From Crotophaga sulcirostris (Eukaryota; Chordata; Aves; Cuculiformes; Crotophagidae), in contig VYZB01000119.1 in the NCBI GenBank assembly GCA_013397455.1, forward strand, positions 2,128,497 through 2,192,496: a DNA stretch of 64,000 nt, written 5' to 3'. The notes beneath the pieces were generated by a model. The model did not search any database. It worked only from the letters and a program-made list of their open reading frames with translations, and had not been told where the DNA came from. Positions within the stretch are counted from its first letter, which is position 1; each line of letters starts with the position of its first letter. Shown in pieces: positions 49,077 to 61,022 of this stretch. The position numbers and the translations under genes are program-made.

Positions 49077-50750
49077 GTGAGAAATGAGTTCTGCCACTGT
49101 AGGATCTTGTTGAGACTGACTTGCATCAAATGATATCAAAACTGTTTCCTCCTAAGGATAGTGTGAAATTTTGCTTGTGTAAGAGACAAGAAGCAGAATG
49201 CGTTCAAATGTGAGTAAGGCCAAGGACTGTTAATGGATAATGGAATGTGGCCCTTGAAGATACTTGTTTGGGAGCAGCTTTCGTGATGATGTAGTAATTA
49301 CTCCTCTGATAGAAAAAAATAGAAGACAGTTAACAGCAGCTGATGAAACAGCAGCAACAGAGGGGATCAAAGAGAAATGACATAAAGGCTGATAGCAAAC
49401 AGGATGGTAGGTGAGGAATAACTATTGACCTTAAATCCGAAGAATTTAGATTCTGATTTCTCTGGAGCAGACAATATATGCACTATTTTATTTTGTAGCT
49501 ATCCTTTTTCTTTAGTGATAATGAATCTCTGCAACTCTAATAGAAATTATAATTAGCCACAAAAAGAAGAAATGGTCTCAGCCTAATAGAGAGTGGGAGA
49601 AGAGCTTACATGTCTCTGTTTGGAGACTCTGTGACCTGCTCTGTGGAGACAGGGGCTTAACTGTGTTCAGGGACTTGGTGGGACGGTATGCCCTTGCTTC
49701 AAGGCCCTTTTGTTAATTAAGAAACTAGAACTGTTTTGTGTCATGTGGTAGCCTAGGTCTACTGATACTGCCTACAGAATCTGTGTCTGCTTCTTGATCT
49801 TATTTACACAGCTATGAGTTGAGAGGAGGAATGAATAGCACTGGAAATTGCTGATGGCTTGTTGTAGAAACAGACTTTCTGTGGCTTTGCTGTTTGAATG
49901 GCTCGTGAACATGACTTAAACTAAAATCAGGTTCAGTTACAGGACTGGGACAACTGCATTCTTTATTTTATAAAACTAGCACTCAATAAACTTATATAAC
50001 TTCCATTTGTCACAGAAAAAAACCCAACCAATTTTTCCAAATGCTCCATGAAGTTCACTGTCTTCTACTATCTTCTAGTCAGCATTCTGTGTATTTCTGG
50101 ACTTCTGACTTTTTAACAGATAATAGAGTATGCTTGTAATGCTTTTTGTATTAGTCTGTTCATATTGACTTAAATGACTATTCTTACCAATTTGACAGTA
50201 TGTGGATTTAGAGGAAGAAATGTTCCACTGAGCAGATTATCAAAAACTGAGAGGAGAAAGTAGTTTTCCAGATGACTTGATCCTGCTATGTATGTCACTA
50301 AAAATAACAGAAAGCTCCTAAGCAAATGGACACAAGGTTCTGGATGACATAGCTTAAATAAACTTGGTTCGGAGCGATGCAGCCATCTGTAATGAGTCAA
50401 AATACAGCAAATGGAGAATACTCTTAATAGGGATCTGAAATTCTTTTAATCGTGAGATGATATTGCCCAAGCAGAGTAAAAAACAGCGGCTTAATTTTGC
50501 CTTGCACTTGTCAGTAAGCACATTTTCTACACCTGCAGCAAAGGTAGGGGTTTTAGGATAAATTGAGCTGGGCTCCAGTCTATGGAAAAGCAATTTCCGG
50601 CTCCTGTGGGCACTGAGGTATGGAGGCTGAAGCACTGGGGGACTTGCCCAGCCTCATGCAATGTGCACAGGTACGTTGTGCTCACCCTTGTGCTACGTGT
50701 GACTTGTTCCATGTTGTGCAAGTAATTCTTGTGTGCCAGTGGTAGGACAG
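49077..50750. other. Unique non-coding sequence
   Basis: I see no gene or repeat here. Confidence 0.5.
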
Positions 50751-50885
50751 GAGTGTGGAGGTGGAGAGAAGCTGAACGAAACTCAGACAGAATATACTAT
50801 TACAGTTGAGCATCCTGCTACTGCATCAAATTTGGGCTTGTATAATATGACACTGGATAAAGAGTTGAAGCTTATTGACGGAGGA
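50751..50885 (+). CDS. Candidate internal coding exon with N-glycosylation sequons, phase 0/0
   Basis: Forty-five open codons read ECGGGEKLNETQTEYTIT, VEHPATASNLGLYNMT, LDKELKLIDGG. They end at an excellent donor (GACGGAGGA before GTAAGTTG). The stretch is hydrophilic, with alternating hydrophobic residues as in an extracellular beta-strand domain, and has two sequons (NET, NMT). The acceptor is uncertain: GGTAGGACAG (AG at 50749-50750) gives phase 0, while CTTGTGTGCCAG (AG at 50738-50739) is more pyrimidine-rich and gives phase 1. The codon content looks more protein-like than neighbouring open frames. The protein family is not recognised. Confidence 0.25.
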
Positions 50886-51182
50886 GTAAGTTGTCAGAAT
50901 ATCCCAGAATACCTCTGAAACTTTATTTTGAGAAGTCCTGTGTAGTATCTCTCTATGCTTCATATCACGACCATAAATTAAGAACTGCAGTAATATTTCA
51001 TTTCATTTCTTTTGGGAAGGAATATTTTCTTAGCAGTGACAGTGAGGGAATAGAGAACTGCTTCTCCTTGTTGGCTGAAACGCCACAGGAATGGTTTTTC
51101 TTGCTGCATTTTGCTCCAAAGCAAAATGGCTGCATCAAAAAGATTTTTGCTATCCTCTGTTGACTTCTCAACTTCCAATATT

Positions 51183-51247
51183 TTGCCTGTTGCTTTTTTC
51201 TGGTTTTGTTTTTGTTTTTGGTTTTGGTTTTTTTTTTGTTGGTTTTA
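51183..51247 (+). repeat. (GTTTTT)n-like simple repeat
   Basis: T-rich tract with regularly spaced single or double G, of the form GGTTTTGTTTTTGTTTTTGG and then GTTTTGG with a T run. Confidence 0.85.
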
Positions 51248-54200
51248 AATGAAAACAGAATAATGAAATTTAAAAACCTGGGCTATTGTAGTTTTTAAAA
51301 TATGAAAAAATAGTATGGAATATAAAAATTATTCAAAATTCAGTAAAAAGTCAGTGTTATCTTCAAATTGGGTACTTCTCTTTTGTTCTGGAGGAGATTT
51401 TTGGGGACTCTATCTGCTGTGTTCTTAGTGTTTGAAAGATTACTTCTCAGTAATCTGTGTTGGGAGATTTGCTAATAATAATTTGCATAATTTTCCATAA
51501 TCATAAAACACAAGAGTCTTCAGTAGTGGCCTGAGACTCCTCTGGGTCACTCACAGCCTAAATTAACTTCTGTCGGTTTGGTGGTTGTTTTTTTTATCTT
51601 CAAGCTGGTTAAGAACACCGTAAGGCCAGCTGGCAGGAATTTTCTCTTATCTCTTGAATCTCACTTACAAGGATTAATGAAGAGGAAATGGGAGCTTTTG
51701 TTGTAGAAACTGAGTGAATCTTATGGCCTTTATAGCAAACTATTTGTTGATTTAGTAGAAATTGTGTTTCACTAGCAGGGTAATTCATCAGCATCAGACA
51801 CCAGCAGTACTGTGTGTACTGAAATCAATTTTGTGTGAGGTTCAGAGCACAGCAGAAATCTTACGCTTTGCAATAGCTTTCTGGGTATGACAGAGAAAAA
51901 TCAAGTGATTATCCTAAACTGAAGTAAGCAGACTTGCTAAGACACGTCAAGCTTTATCAATCAATGCTACTTAACAAAAAACCCGACGCATTTGGCCATT
52001 TTTATTCATGTTGGCAGTAAATACTTCCATTTTCTGAAAAACTACTAGGGGAAATTTTTATCATGTTGTGCTCCTTATACAGTAAGGTGGTAGATGAAAA
52101 ATGCCAGAATTGCTGTTAACTGGAAACAGTTTATACACTGGTGAGTGATATATGGGTGCAATGGGCAGTGATGGTCAGGGCCCTCAACTCAGCATAGGTT
52201 TTGCCTGACTGGTGACGAGAGATGTGAGATTTTCAATTTTGTACTCCCTCTTCCCTCTGTGTTTCTGGAAACCCCATGAGAGGGTGCCCATGCAGCCACC
52301 AACAGTATCTGGATGCAGTTGGGTAATTATAACTGAACATGCCACAAAGGGGCATAAAACATAGACTGAGACATAAACGGCAGGGGCGTGATGAGGGGTG
52401 GGAGAGTGTGAATATAACCAACAGGGAATAAAACTACCTGCAACATTATCTCCTGACAATATTTATATATGTGAAAGCTCTCATAAATCTCGGCTGGACT
52501 GTGGGCGAGAAGGGGATCATGGATGAGGGTATAACTAGCTTTGTCCCACAGGTTTGTCATTTTTTATTAAGTTTTTTTTTTGTTTTTTAAAAAGATGGCT
52601 TCTGAAATCCACTTTTCCCCCTGAACTTCGATGTGTATGTATATTAAGAGGGAAATTAAGAACAATTAGTGAAGAAGAAATTAATTTTATGGTAAACTGG
52701 GCCTGCACATAGATATTTCCCTTATTTTATGATTGGTTAAGCTGAGTCATTCACAGAAAAGAACTACTTAAAGCTGAATGCCTAGGGTATAAAGATTGCC
52801 CGCAGTTGGAAGCTAATAATATGATATAGGAAGGCCAAGTATTATTTGTGCTAAAAAAATGTATTGATTAAACTCTTCACAGCATATTGTTGGATTCCTC
52901 ATATTCAGATTATTGCTGAAGGTTCACTTAGACACATCAGTTTTCCATTAACCACACAATCATCCCTAGCTTAAGTTTCTGCAGACAGCTATTTTGCAAC
53001 ATGTGTGCCTCAGAGCTTATCAAAGGCCTGATGTTAGTCATGCTCATAGAAATATTAAAGAACGTTATTAATACTGTCATTTCCAGAGAAAAAAACATGT
53101 CCAGAACTTGCAAGTATAAGTAGAGATCTTACTTTGTTACAAATTGTTTCTTGCATCTTCTGTGTAGGCCACCTCTTCCAATCTGTGCCCAAATCAGATG
53201 CTTAGGGTGTATCTACACATACAGTTAAACTGGATGCTAAGCTTGTAGTACTTGCTTCACTTCAGTTTGCTCCCTTGATAACATTGAAGAAGTTGCAGTG
53301 GCTCTGTATTAAATTGTGAGTATGTTTCCAAACTTCTGGCTGGGGTACAGAGAGTGCCAAAACCAGGTGATGCTGACAAATTCACTGGCTTTGTCAGTTA
53401 TAAGTAACTGTGTGCTACGTCCATGAAGTCCTGTCACTTGATTAGAAGGAAGGCATGAGCTGGGGCATCTAAACAAGTGGAACTGGGAGCACGGTATCTG
53501 GGTGATGGTCTGTGACTTTATTACCGGGGGGACTGGAAAGCACTGCATGAAGCATGCGCTAGGCTGGCTGTTACCAGATTTCTGGGGTAACCTCTGAAGG
53601 TGTACATGTAATTAGGATGACTTTATTTTCAAATTGTGTGTACGTTTTTAAGACTATTGCACATTACAAGATTTATTAGTCTATATTTCTTTAAATGAAG
53701 ATGAACCCCTGACTTACATGGATGCCCTTAAGCACTGTACTGCTCTGACAGCTCTCACTTAAGGGAGGGATAGCTGCAGTCCTGTGGTATTTCTGGTGAT
53801 TAAAATGTGTTGATGAACATAAATGATTGTTTGTCTTCCATTTTTTTTTCTACAAGAGAAAAATTAACACCATTCTGTCCATCAGAGTGAGTCCATAAGT
53901 TTGTATTCAGAGAGTATCTCCTGATTTACAGCTGCTGACAAAAGTCAACCTTTTTGTAATACCCTCCACTAAACTGACTCTTGATGTTTTTGTGGTCGTA
54001 CCTGTGGTGTGCGATCTACTGAAGCAGCACTGGGAAGCCACAGCCTCCACTTCAGCTGCAACCCAGATGTTGTTGCTAACTTTCAGTGCTGCTGTTTTTC
54101 CAGCAGAGAAGGCCTGCAGCCAGAAAGTAACTGCATTGGCAGAAGCTGAAATGGAGAAGCCCAAAATGAACCGAGGAGATGGAGAGGCTTGTTTATTGCA

Positions 54201-55129
54201 TGCCACAGTTTATTGCTTATTATTGTCCAAATCTTTACAGATGGGCTAATGGAGAAGTGGAACTAATCCCATGGGTGTTGAATCTCTTCTGATAGTGAGA
54301 AATGCAAGCATAAAATTGTACTAAAGCAGGACGGCCTCTAAAGAATTTTCCTAGTATAAGCTTTTTTTGCCCCTACGGTGCAAAACAACTAGAAAATTTC
54401 CATTATAACCATGCCCTTCACCCGAGTTAATAGCTTTGTGTCAGGGGCTGACTTGCCTGAGTAGCCTTCCTCAGAAGACAGAGAGAGAGAAAGAAAATTT
54501 TGTATGCTTTAAGCTTTACTTTTAACTGATGTTTGGTAATTCTTACTCTTTGTCATGTCAATAAGGAGATAAAGATGAAAATGTCTTATGGAAAAAATGG
54601 AACAAGTAAATACACTACTGAATGTGACCCAGGAAATTTAAATTGATGCTTTTTTTTTTTTTTTTTCTCACCAGCAGATGGATCCCCTTTTAAATACTCC
54701 AGTTTTAGAGCTGACCAAAATTATGTGATGATAATGTTCTTAAGAATTAATAATGAAGATATTAATATCACATTTTATAAGTGTTGTTCCAGATGCCAGC
54801 GTGTCTTCCTCTGTGTTTCGTTGAAAGGATTCCTGAAATCTCTTAATCTCGAGCTGGAAATCTCTCAAGCAGATTTCTTCTGTCTGTTATTAAACGATTG
54901 AACAGAATTAGTATCCCGGAAGAAATTCTTATGGGTTTGATTTTTTTGAGGTTTGTCCTTCCAAAATCTGACCTCATCCATCATTTAGGCATTGATAATC
55001 AAAAGGAAGGTCTAAAACCAATGGGTGGAAAGGAAAATAGGAAGAGAAACTGTTGACTTTTTTTTTTTCAAGACCCTATGTGGCCCAGCCATGTGCTTGT
55101 TACTCTCTTCTCAGCTTTATTCCTTTTAG
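51248..55129. other. Unique non-coding sequence
   Basis: No recognised gene. Overlapping open frames on both strands at 53.9-54.25 kb have no motif. T17 run at 54650-54666. Confidence 0.5.
54650..54666 (+). repeat. T17 homopolymer
   Basis: Longest pure T run in the window; it is not attached to a recognisable retroposon. Confidence 0.9.
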
Positions 55130-55178
55130 ATGTTTTTGGTTTGTGAGAAAACTGGGTCATGTTGTGGTTGCCAGAGGA
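55130..55178 (+). CDS. Candidate short cysteine-rich exon
   Basis: Forty-nine bases lie between a good acceptor (CAGCTTTATTCCTTTTAG) and a perfect donor (AGAGGA before GTAAGTG). The frame beginning at the first ATG reads MFLVCEKTGSCCGCQR, with four cysteines, and exits in phase 1. A second frame is also open (CFWFVRKLGHVVVARG). If read in phase 0 it could follow either of the previous two candidate exons. The short length makes chance more likely than for the larger segments. Confidence 0.18.
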
Positions 55179-58100
55179 GTAAGTGCAGGCTGCAAAGAAC
55201 AGAAAGGGAGAGAAAGATTATAGCAGTTTGTGGGAAGCTGGGCCACTGCAGAGGCAGATTGTCTTGGTCTGGGTTTACTTACTATGCCTTTCTTTTCTTT
55301 CCTACAAAACAATTGGCAGTAAATTCAAGACCGAAGGAAGGTTCTAGTTCCCCACAAAAAATTCCTACCATTCTGAGAAAGGATCAGAATCTGATCTGAA
55401 TTCATTGTACATTGAATGGTAAATCTTGTTCTTTATTACCTTATTGTGGCACCAGCCACAAATTTGAGCTACATTTGTAAGCTGAATTAGGGTTCTGAAA
55501 TGGCACAGAGAGCCGATTTGTTTTTCTTCCTGTGAACCAGTATCAGTAAAATCATAAAACAGATTGTATGAAAGACGCTTGTGTGTATTGAGACTTTCAG
55601 TCATTGATCTTCAGAATGTATCGTACATCTCTGTGTTTCAGAATTTCTTCCAAACTTTGGGATTTTTTTGAATTTATTTATGCCATTGAGCTATGCTCTT
55701 CCTAAACTGGATCTAGCTGCAGTTTGAATTGAGAGCCTCGCTCTCTTTTTCCCTTAAGCATTAAACCTCAATAAGTGTAAGACTATGATATTGGCAACCA
55801 GAATACAGAGGAATTCACATTATCATCAACTGTCAATCCAATCTGACAATACCATATTATATTCTCAATAGCTACTTTTGTGAGCAAACAATGAGTGGCA
55901 TAAATGACTGTGCTGGTCTGACATGGAGAATTTGACTTGTCAGTTAGAGAAGAATAAGGCGAAAATTGTATACATGGCCAAAATACTCAGCATAAAACTA
56001 CTTGAGCTTCTTCTCCCTGCAGAAGGAAGAAGAAAGTTGAGAGGAAAGAGAGGGGCATATATTTAACAGATGGAAGAGGCTGCCTGATTGTACTACCTCT
56101 GTCAGCACTGTCATCTTCTGATAAATGAAGTGCGCTGCATTTGCTGCACAGCTGTGGAGACTGAAGGAGAAACTGGAAATGCATGTTGTTCAATAGAAAA
56201 GCAAAGATTATTTGTATGAGCTCTTCATTTATCGGGCGACTCCAATATGTGTGGTGGCAGGGCTGCTGGGTAAATGATTGGGGTTACATTCTTCTGGAGT
56301 AGACCCTTTTATGGGCTCTGACCTTCCTCGGCTCGTTGCCTAGAAAGCAGTGTATTTCAGCAGAATAGAGCCTCATGAAAGATACATTACCAGTCACAAA
56401 GGGATTTGGCCTTATTTAATATAGTCTAAGCAGAAATATAACCAATTTAACTTGCAGGGCTCAATTCCTTTAGAGTGACTTAGAAATGGTCTGGATTACA
56501 TGACAATTTAGTGTACTTTAAAAAAAGTATCCTTCAATCAACTTTAAATATAGAAAAAAGTCTTTTTAGTATGCAGTTATCACTAATAACATGACTGTAG
56601 TTCTCTTCAGCATAAAATGTCCAGAGACACAGTAATTCACCTGTTATATGATTTTATTACATCTTTCTTATAACTGACCTTTGTGAGCTGGTGCTAGTTA
56701 CATGGTACTTCGGCCTTGCTTACTGTGCCAGAAAGTATTTTCTTAGTGTATGAAGGGATCTTTCAAGATCTGTATATCTACTGTGGTATAATGTTATGTG
56801 AAATAAGACTGATCGTTTCCATTGGAAGCTTGTATTAGCGTTGCGACACTAAATGAAGTAGAACGTAGATAATAGCCATAAACACAACTGTAGCATCAGC
56901 AAATTAAAATGCATGCCTGGTTGTAAGGTTTACAGGTGCTTCAGAGAGCTGCTTTAATTACAGGAGAGTTGTTTCAGAATGATCTTATGTGATAGAATAG
57001 TGCTTGGAGGTGCAGCACAGATCAGAGCTTTTCTGATGTAGCTGCAGTGCAGGCTCAGTAAAAATTTAAAAAGCCAAGAGAAAACGAGTGATAAAAAGGA
57101 CCTAGGGAAAAGTGTTTTAAAAGTGGGGAAGCTGGGGCATGTTGGCCAAATTGCTGATTGCACCTGAACCAGATCCTTAATTTGGCATTTCCACAATAAC
57201 GTAATCGTTTCTCTTGAGAGAGGAATACTTTTTGAAGAACAGACTCTAACCCACTACTTTTTTTTCTTTATCAGAAGAGGATTTTTAAGATATCTCTGTA
57301 TTTTATCATAACTAGCCTGTCTGGAATGAAAAACACCATTCTGTAACAGAAATTGCTTGCTTCTTACTATGTGGTACACTCTGTCCAGAAATGTTCTTGG
57401 GGATGGTACTGCTCATACATGGATTGTTAACTAAGCATTCGAGGTATTCTGACCTAACCCACTTTCACAGGATTAAATTAAATAGAAATCACAAAATAAG
57501 TAGCTTTAAAGATCTTCTCACCTCTGTCATTTTGTACTTATATTAATGGAATTAGACACTACAGAAGACAAGACGATTTCCTCAGGTAAGAGAAAATTTG
57601 ACATTATGTCAGGAAAATAACTGCTTTTGAAAGCGAAGGAAGCTAGGAAGAATATAGTGAAGGTGAATTGCTTTAAACATGGGTTGTGTAATGCATTTAG
57701 AATTTAAGGTTTATCCTGTGCAAATAAAAACAATACAGATAATGTCCATGGGATTCTCTGCTGCCTGAAAACCCTAGATGAGAAAGCAGAAGCAACAGTG
57801 GTGACAGAGTTTTAAGCTCATTAGAAATAGGCTCTTTGATTGAAGACCTACAGTCATGGTTGCATGCATCTTTGCGTATTTCTTATTGTCTGTTTAGCTG
57901 AGACAAAGCGGGGAAAAAAGTTAATCTACTTCTAATATCTCCCCCATTGTCTACTTTACCTGTACGAGAGCACAGGAAAGCAGGGCTGACCGTCTCCCCC
58001 CCACCTCTGGCCATAACAAACAAAAAATCCCATGTAGATTTTGTACTCAAGCCAACATGTGCAAATCCTGGGGTTAGAAATATCACTAGGGCTTAGTACT

Positions 58101-60334
58101 GCACACTCAGTGAAACCCATTTTCAATGCAGAATCTCGCCATCCCCGTTAGAAGTGTCCCTTGTAACAGGATGTACAACCACAAGCTAGTTTACTGCAAG
58201 ATTAAGCACCAGCAAGGTGTCCGTACCCTGAGAATTCAGGACCTGGGGGCAGTTAGTATATAGCATTACCAGTGTCACAGGTGAATATGCCAATATTAAA
58301 GTCAAAATAAAGTCACACAGGAAGTAACATGGTCTCAGCAGATTTGAAAAGACCCTTTTGCACTACAGCATCGTTCGTAGCATTGCCCACTGTTGCTGTC
58401 ATCTGTGTCTTTTTTTTTTTTTTTGAAGACACGTTCTAAGTTAATGAAGGATTTGACAAGCACCTGTTTTGCACCACAGCTTAAAAATCTCAGAGAAAGG
58501 AAAGTGGTGCAGTGTTTGCCTGTAGAGCTGCAATGTTGACAGCAAGGCTGCAGCAGACCTGCTGTGTAGTATCAGCACAGCAGCTTCCCCTGCTCAATAT
58601 CCTGATCTTTGCTAGTAACACAGCTTTCTTTTTCTTTCTATACCCCCTGTTAAAACAAACTTTTTGCCAGTATTTCAATAGATGTATGAATGGAAGCATT
58701 TCAGCTGTGTTGACTTTGTCTTACTTCTTCTATGATGCCTTCTTTTCCCCCTTACAAATTTCGTTAGGAACAAGGGACCTGTTCCTCAGCTGACTTAACT
58801 CATCATCATTCTTTTGCAGAGCTCTGCCAACAGAAGGTAGCAAAGTGCATGACTGGGTCAGCCAGTGTGCTGGGAAGCAAAAAGGGAAGGTGGCACCTTG
58901 TCCCTGCCAGTGATTGAATTTTCAGGCTGTGTGGCTGATCTGTGATCACACCTTCCTGTTTTATATTAAAAAAAATGGTATTATGAGAAAATCTTGATTC
59001 AAAATGAGGGAATCTTAATAACCTGGGAAAGTGAAATTGTTTTGCTACTGCGTGCATCTCCGTTAACTTGAATACCAACTGCCTTATGCAGAACTGAACT
59101 GGCACTCCTGTTTACTTCTGCTGCTGCCAAAGGGATAAGCTTCCCTGAATAGCCACTACAGCGGCTGGGAGGAGAGGGTTTTTCCTGGGAATTATGTAAC
59201 TAAGTAAACATTTATTTTAACCGCACACTTGGAAATACGGCTTAGAAAGGTGGAGCGTTAATTCTTGGTTTCAGGATGTGTGCAGAAAAATCTAAAAGCT
59301 TCAAAAAGTAGGAGTAGAGGAGCTGGTTTTCCTTCCATGTTGGTTATGCAAACCTGTGCCTCTGGATCGTTAATGTCTTGGGCTATTCTGATAAAATCCC
59401 TTAACAAAACTGCAGCTTTTGGACTTTGTAAGTAGAACAAGTTGTTGGAGAGAAGTTAGGGATTCCCATAAGGAAGGTTAACAAAGTGAAGACTGGGATG
59501 CACTGGTAGAGAGCTGGCAGCAGGCAGGTGGTAAAAGGAGGCAGGCAGTGCTTTGAGCCACCACAGTGTTTAGTAGGTGAATGTGTGTCACAATCTACTG
59601 TAAGAAGTTTGCATTTCCATTAAAAAATGCTGCAGTCAAGAAATACGGTGTAGCTGGGATTGCTGGCTTCCCTTTTAATGGGAGTAGCTTTTGGTATCAT
59701 TTGCCATATGGAAAGTGTTTAGTCTATTCTTAAACATAATTATTCTTTTATACAGTCTTAGCCCTTTAATCTCCTGCTGCCCTTCTTGCCAGGTAATATA
59801 AAGGACTTGTATTTATGGAAAATTTTGATTATAAAATTAATTTTCTTGCAGAGAGTGCATTTTTAAGGCCAAGAAATAGTTTTCAGGATAGTTGCATTGT
59901 TTTATATTACTGTGTGTGCTATATTACATTGAACAATTCATAGGCACTCTGTAGTAGATTTCTTATTTAAAAATATGACCATTGCAAGTCTTTTTTTTTT
60001 TAGAAAGAAAAAATATATACTGTCATTGTGCTGAGCCAGACTAACCACTGAAATTTGTGCTTTCCTTTGTGCTTAGTTTTGAAGCACCATTTAGTAGCTG
60101 CTATAGCTCTCTTATTAAAATAATTCTAAGAGTAAAATTAGACTTCTTTATTTTAGGAAGAACCAGTGGTCCATGAGCTCTTATTGAGTTTGGAGGAGAT
60201 TTATGCTAGTTTATCAGCTGGTGAATCTGAATCAGTAATTCAATAGTCAGCTGTCACTTTAGAAATAAAAATTTGTTGGTACTGTACTTAAATAATGTTA
60301 TGGTTTTCTTTATTAATAGTACTTCACAGCAGTA
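55179..60334. other. Unique non-coding sequence
   Basis: No recognised gene or repeat. T15 run at 58410-58424. A plus-strand acceptor (TCATTCTTTTGCAG, AG ending at 58820) opens a 30-odd-codon frame to a stop, too weak to call as a terminal exon. Confidence 0.5.
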
Positions 60335-60450
60335 CAGCAGTTTTCACTTAAGGGTCTTAAAGCATTTTAATAAAGCAGAAGAAAAAGATTTCTACTTCCT
60401 TACTTGCAAATGGAAAAACTTAAAAATACAATGATTAACTGACAGGGTAG
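60335..60450 (+). repeat. Possible ancient SINE (MIR/CORE-like) remnant
   Basis: GGGTCTTAAAGCATTTTAAT and, further on, ACTTGCAAATGGAAAAACTT and GATTAACTGA follow the order of the MIR-type 3' half (AAAGCACTTTA, then TTTACAGATGGGGAAACTGA, then TTAAGTGA). The match is degenerate and made from memory of the consensus pattern only. Confidence 0.25.
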
Positions 60451-60827
60451 AGAACCTACGTGTTCATTTGACGTGCACAGAACCATTGCTGACCCTGCAG
60501 CCACCTGGTATGTGGTGGCCTGTGTCCACGTTACTGAACTCACACCCGCTGAGATAGGGGGCTACACTCAAACTATTTCTTGTGCATCGACTTGAGGCAG
60601 GGACCACTCTTAAACACTACCTGGTGAAGGGGGGGCAGAGGAGTGAGGGGCTGGATTTAAAGGTGTGTAATAAAACATTTGCATGGTGGGGAATGTTATT
60701 TTTGTTGTCCTTTTTTCTGGGATCCCTGACCTCATGGATTCCCCTGTTAGATGCTGACATGGTGAAGTGGTGCTGTCAATGGGAGAGGCTGAGAGATTGG
60801 AGCACGACGTTGTTGGGTTTCATGCAT
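60451..60827. other. Unique non-coding sequence
   Basis: I see nothing recognisable. The open frame starting at 60582 runs on into the CR1 fragment and is not a gene. Confidence 0.5.
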
Positions 60828-61022
60828 ATCATAGAATCATCTGGTTGGAAAAGACCTCTGAGATCATCGAGTCCATCCATACCTGCCCACTACTAAAACA
60901 GATCCCTGAGGAACTCATCTACCCTTCTTTTAAACGCCTCCATGGATGAGGACTCAACCACCTCCCTGGGCAGCTGTGCCACTGCCTGAGCACCCTTTCA
61001 GTAAAGAAATTTTTCCTAATGT
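60828..61022 (-). mobile_element. CR1 LINE 3' fragment (older type)
   Basis: Plus strand TATCATAGAATCATCTGGTT, GGAAAAGACCTCTGAGATCA and CATCGAGTCCATCC are the reverse complement of a CR1 3' end with the ATGATTCTATGA-type tail. ORF2-end sequence follows (CAACCACCTCCCTGGGCAGC, CTTTCAGTAAAGAAATTTTT). It differs from the TACTGTGA copies and is an older subfamily. Confidence 0.92.
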
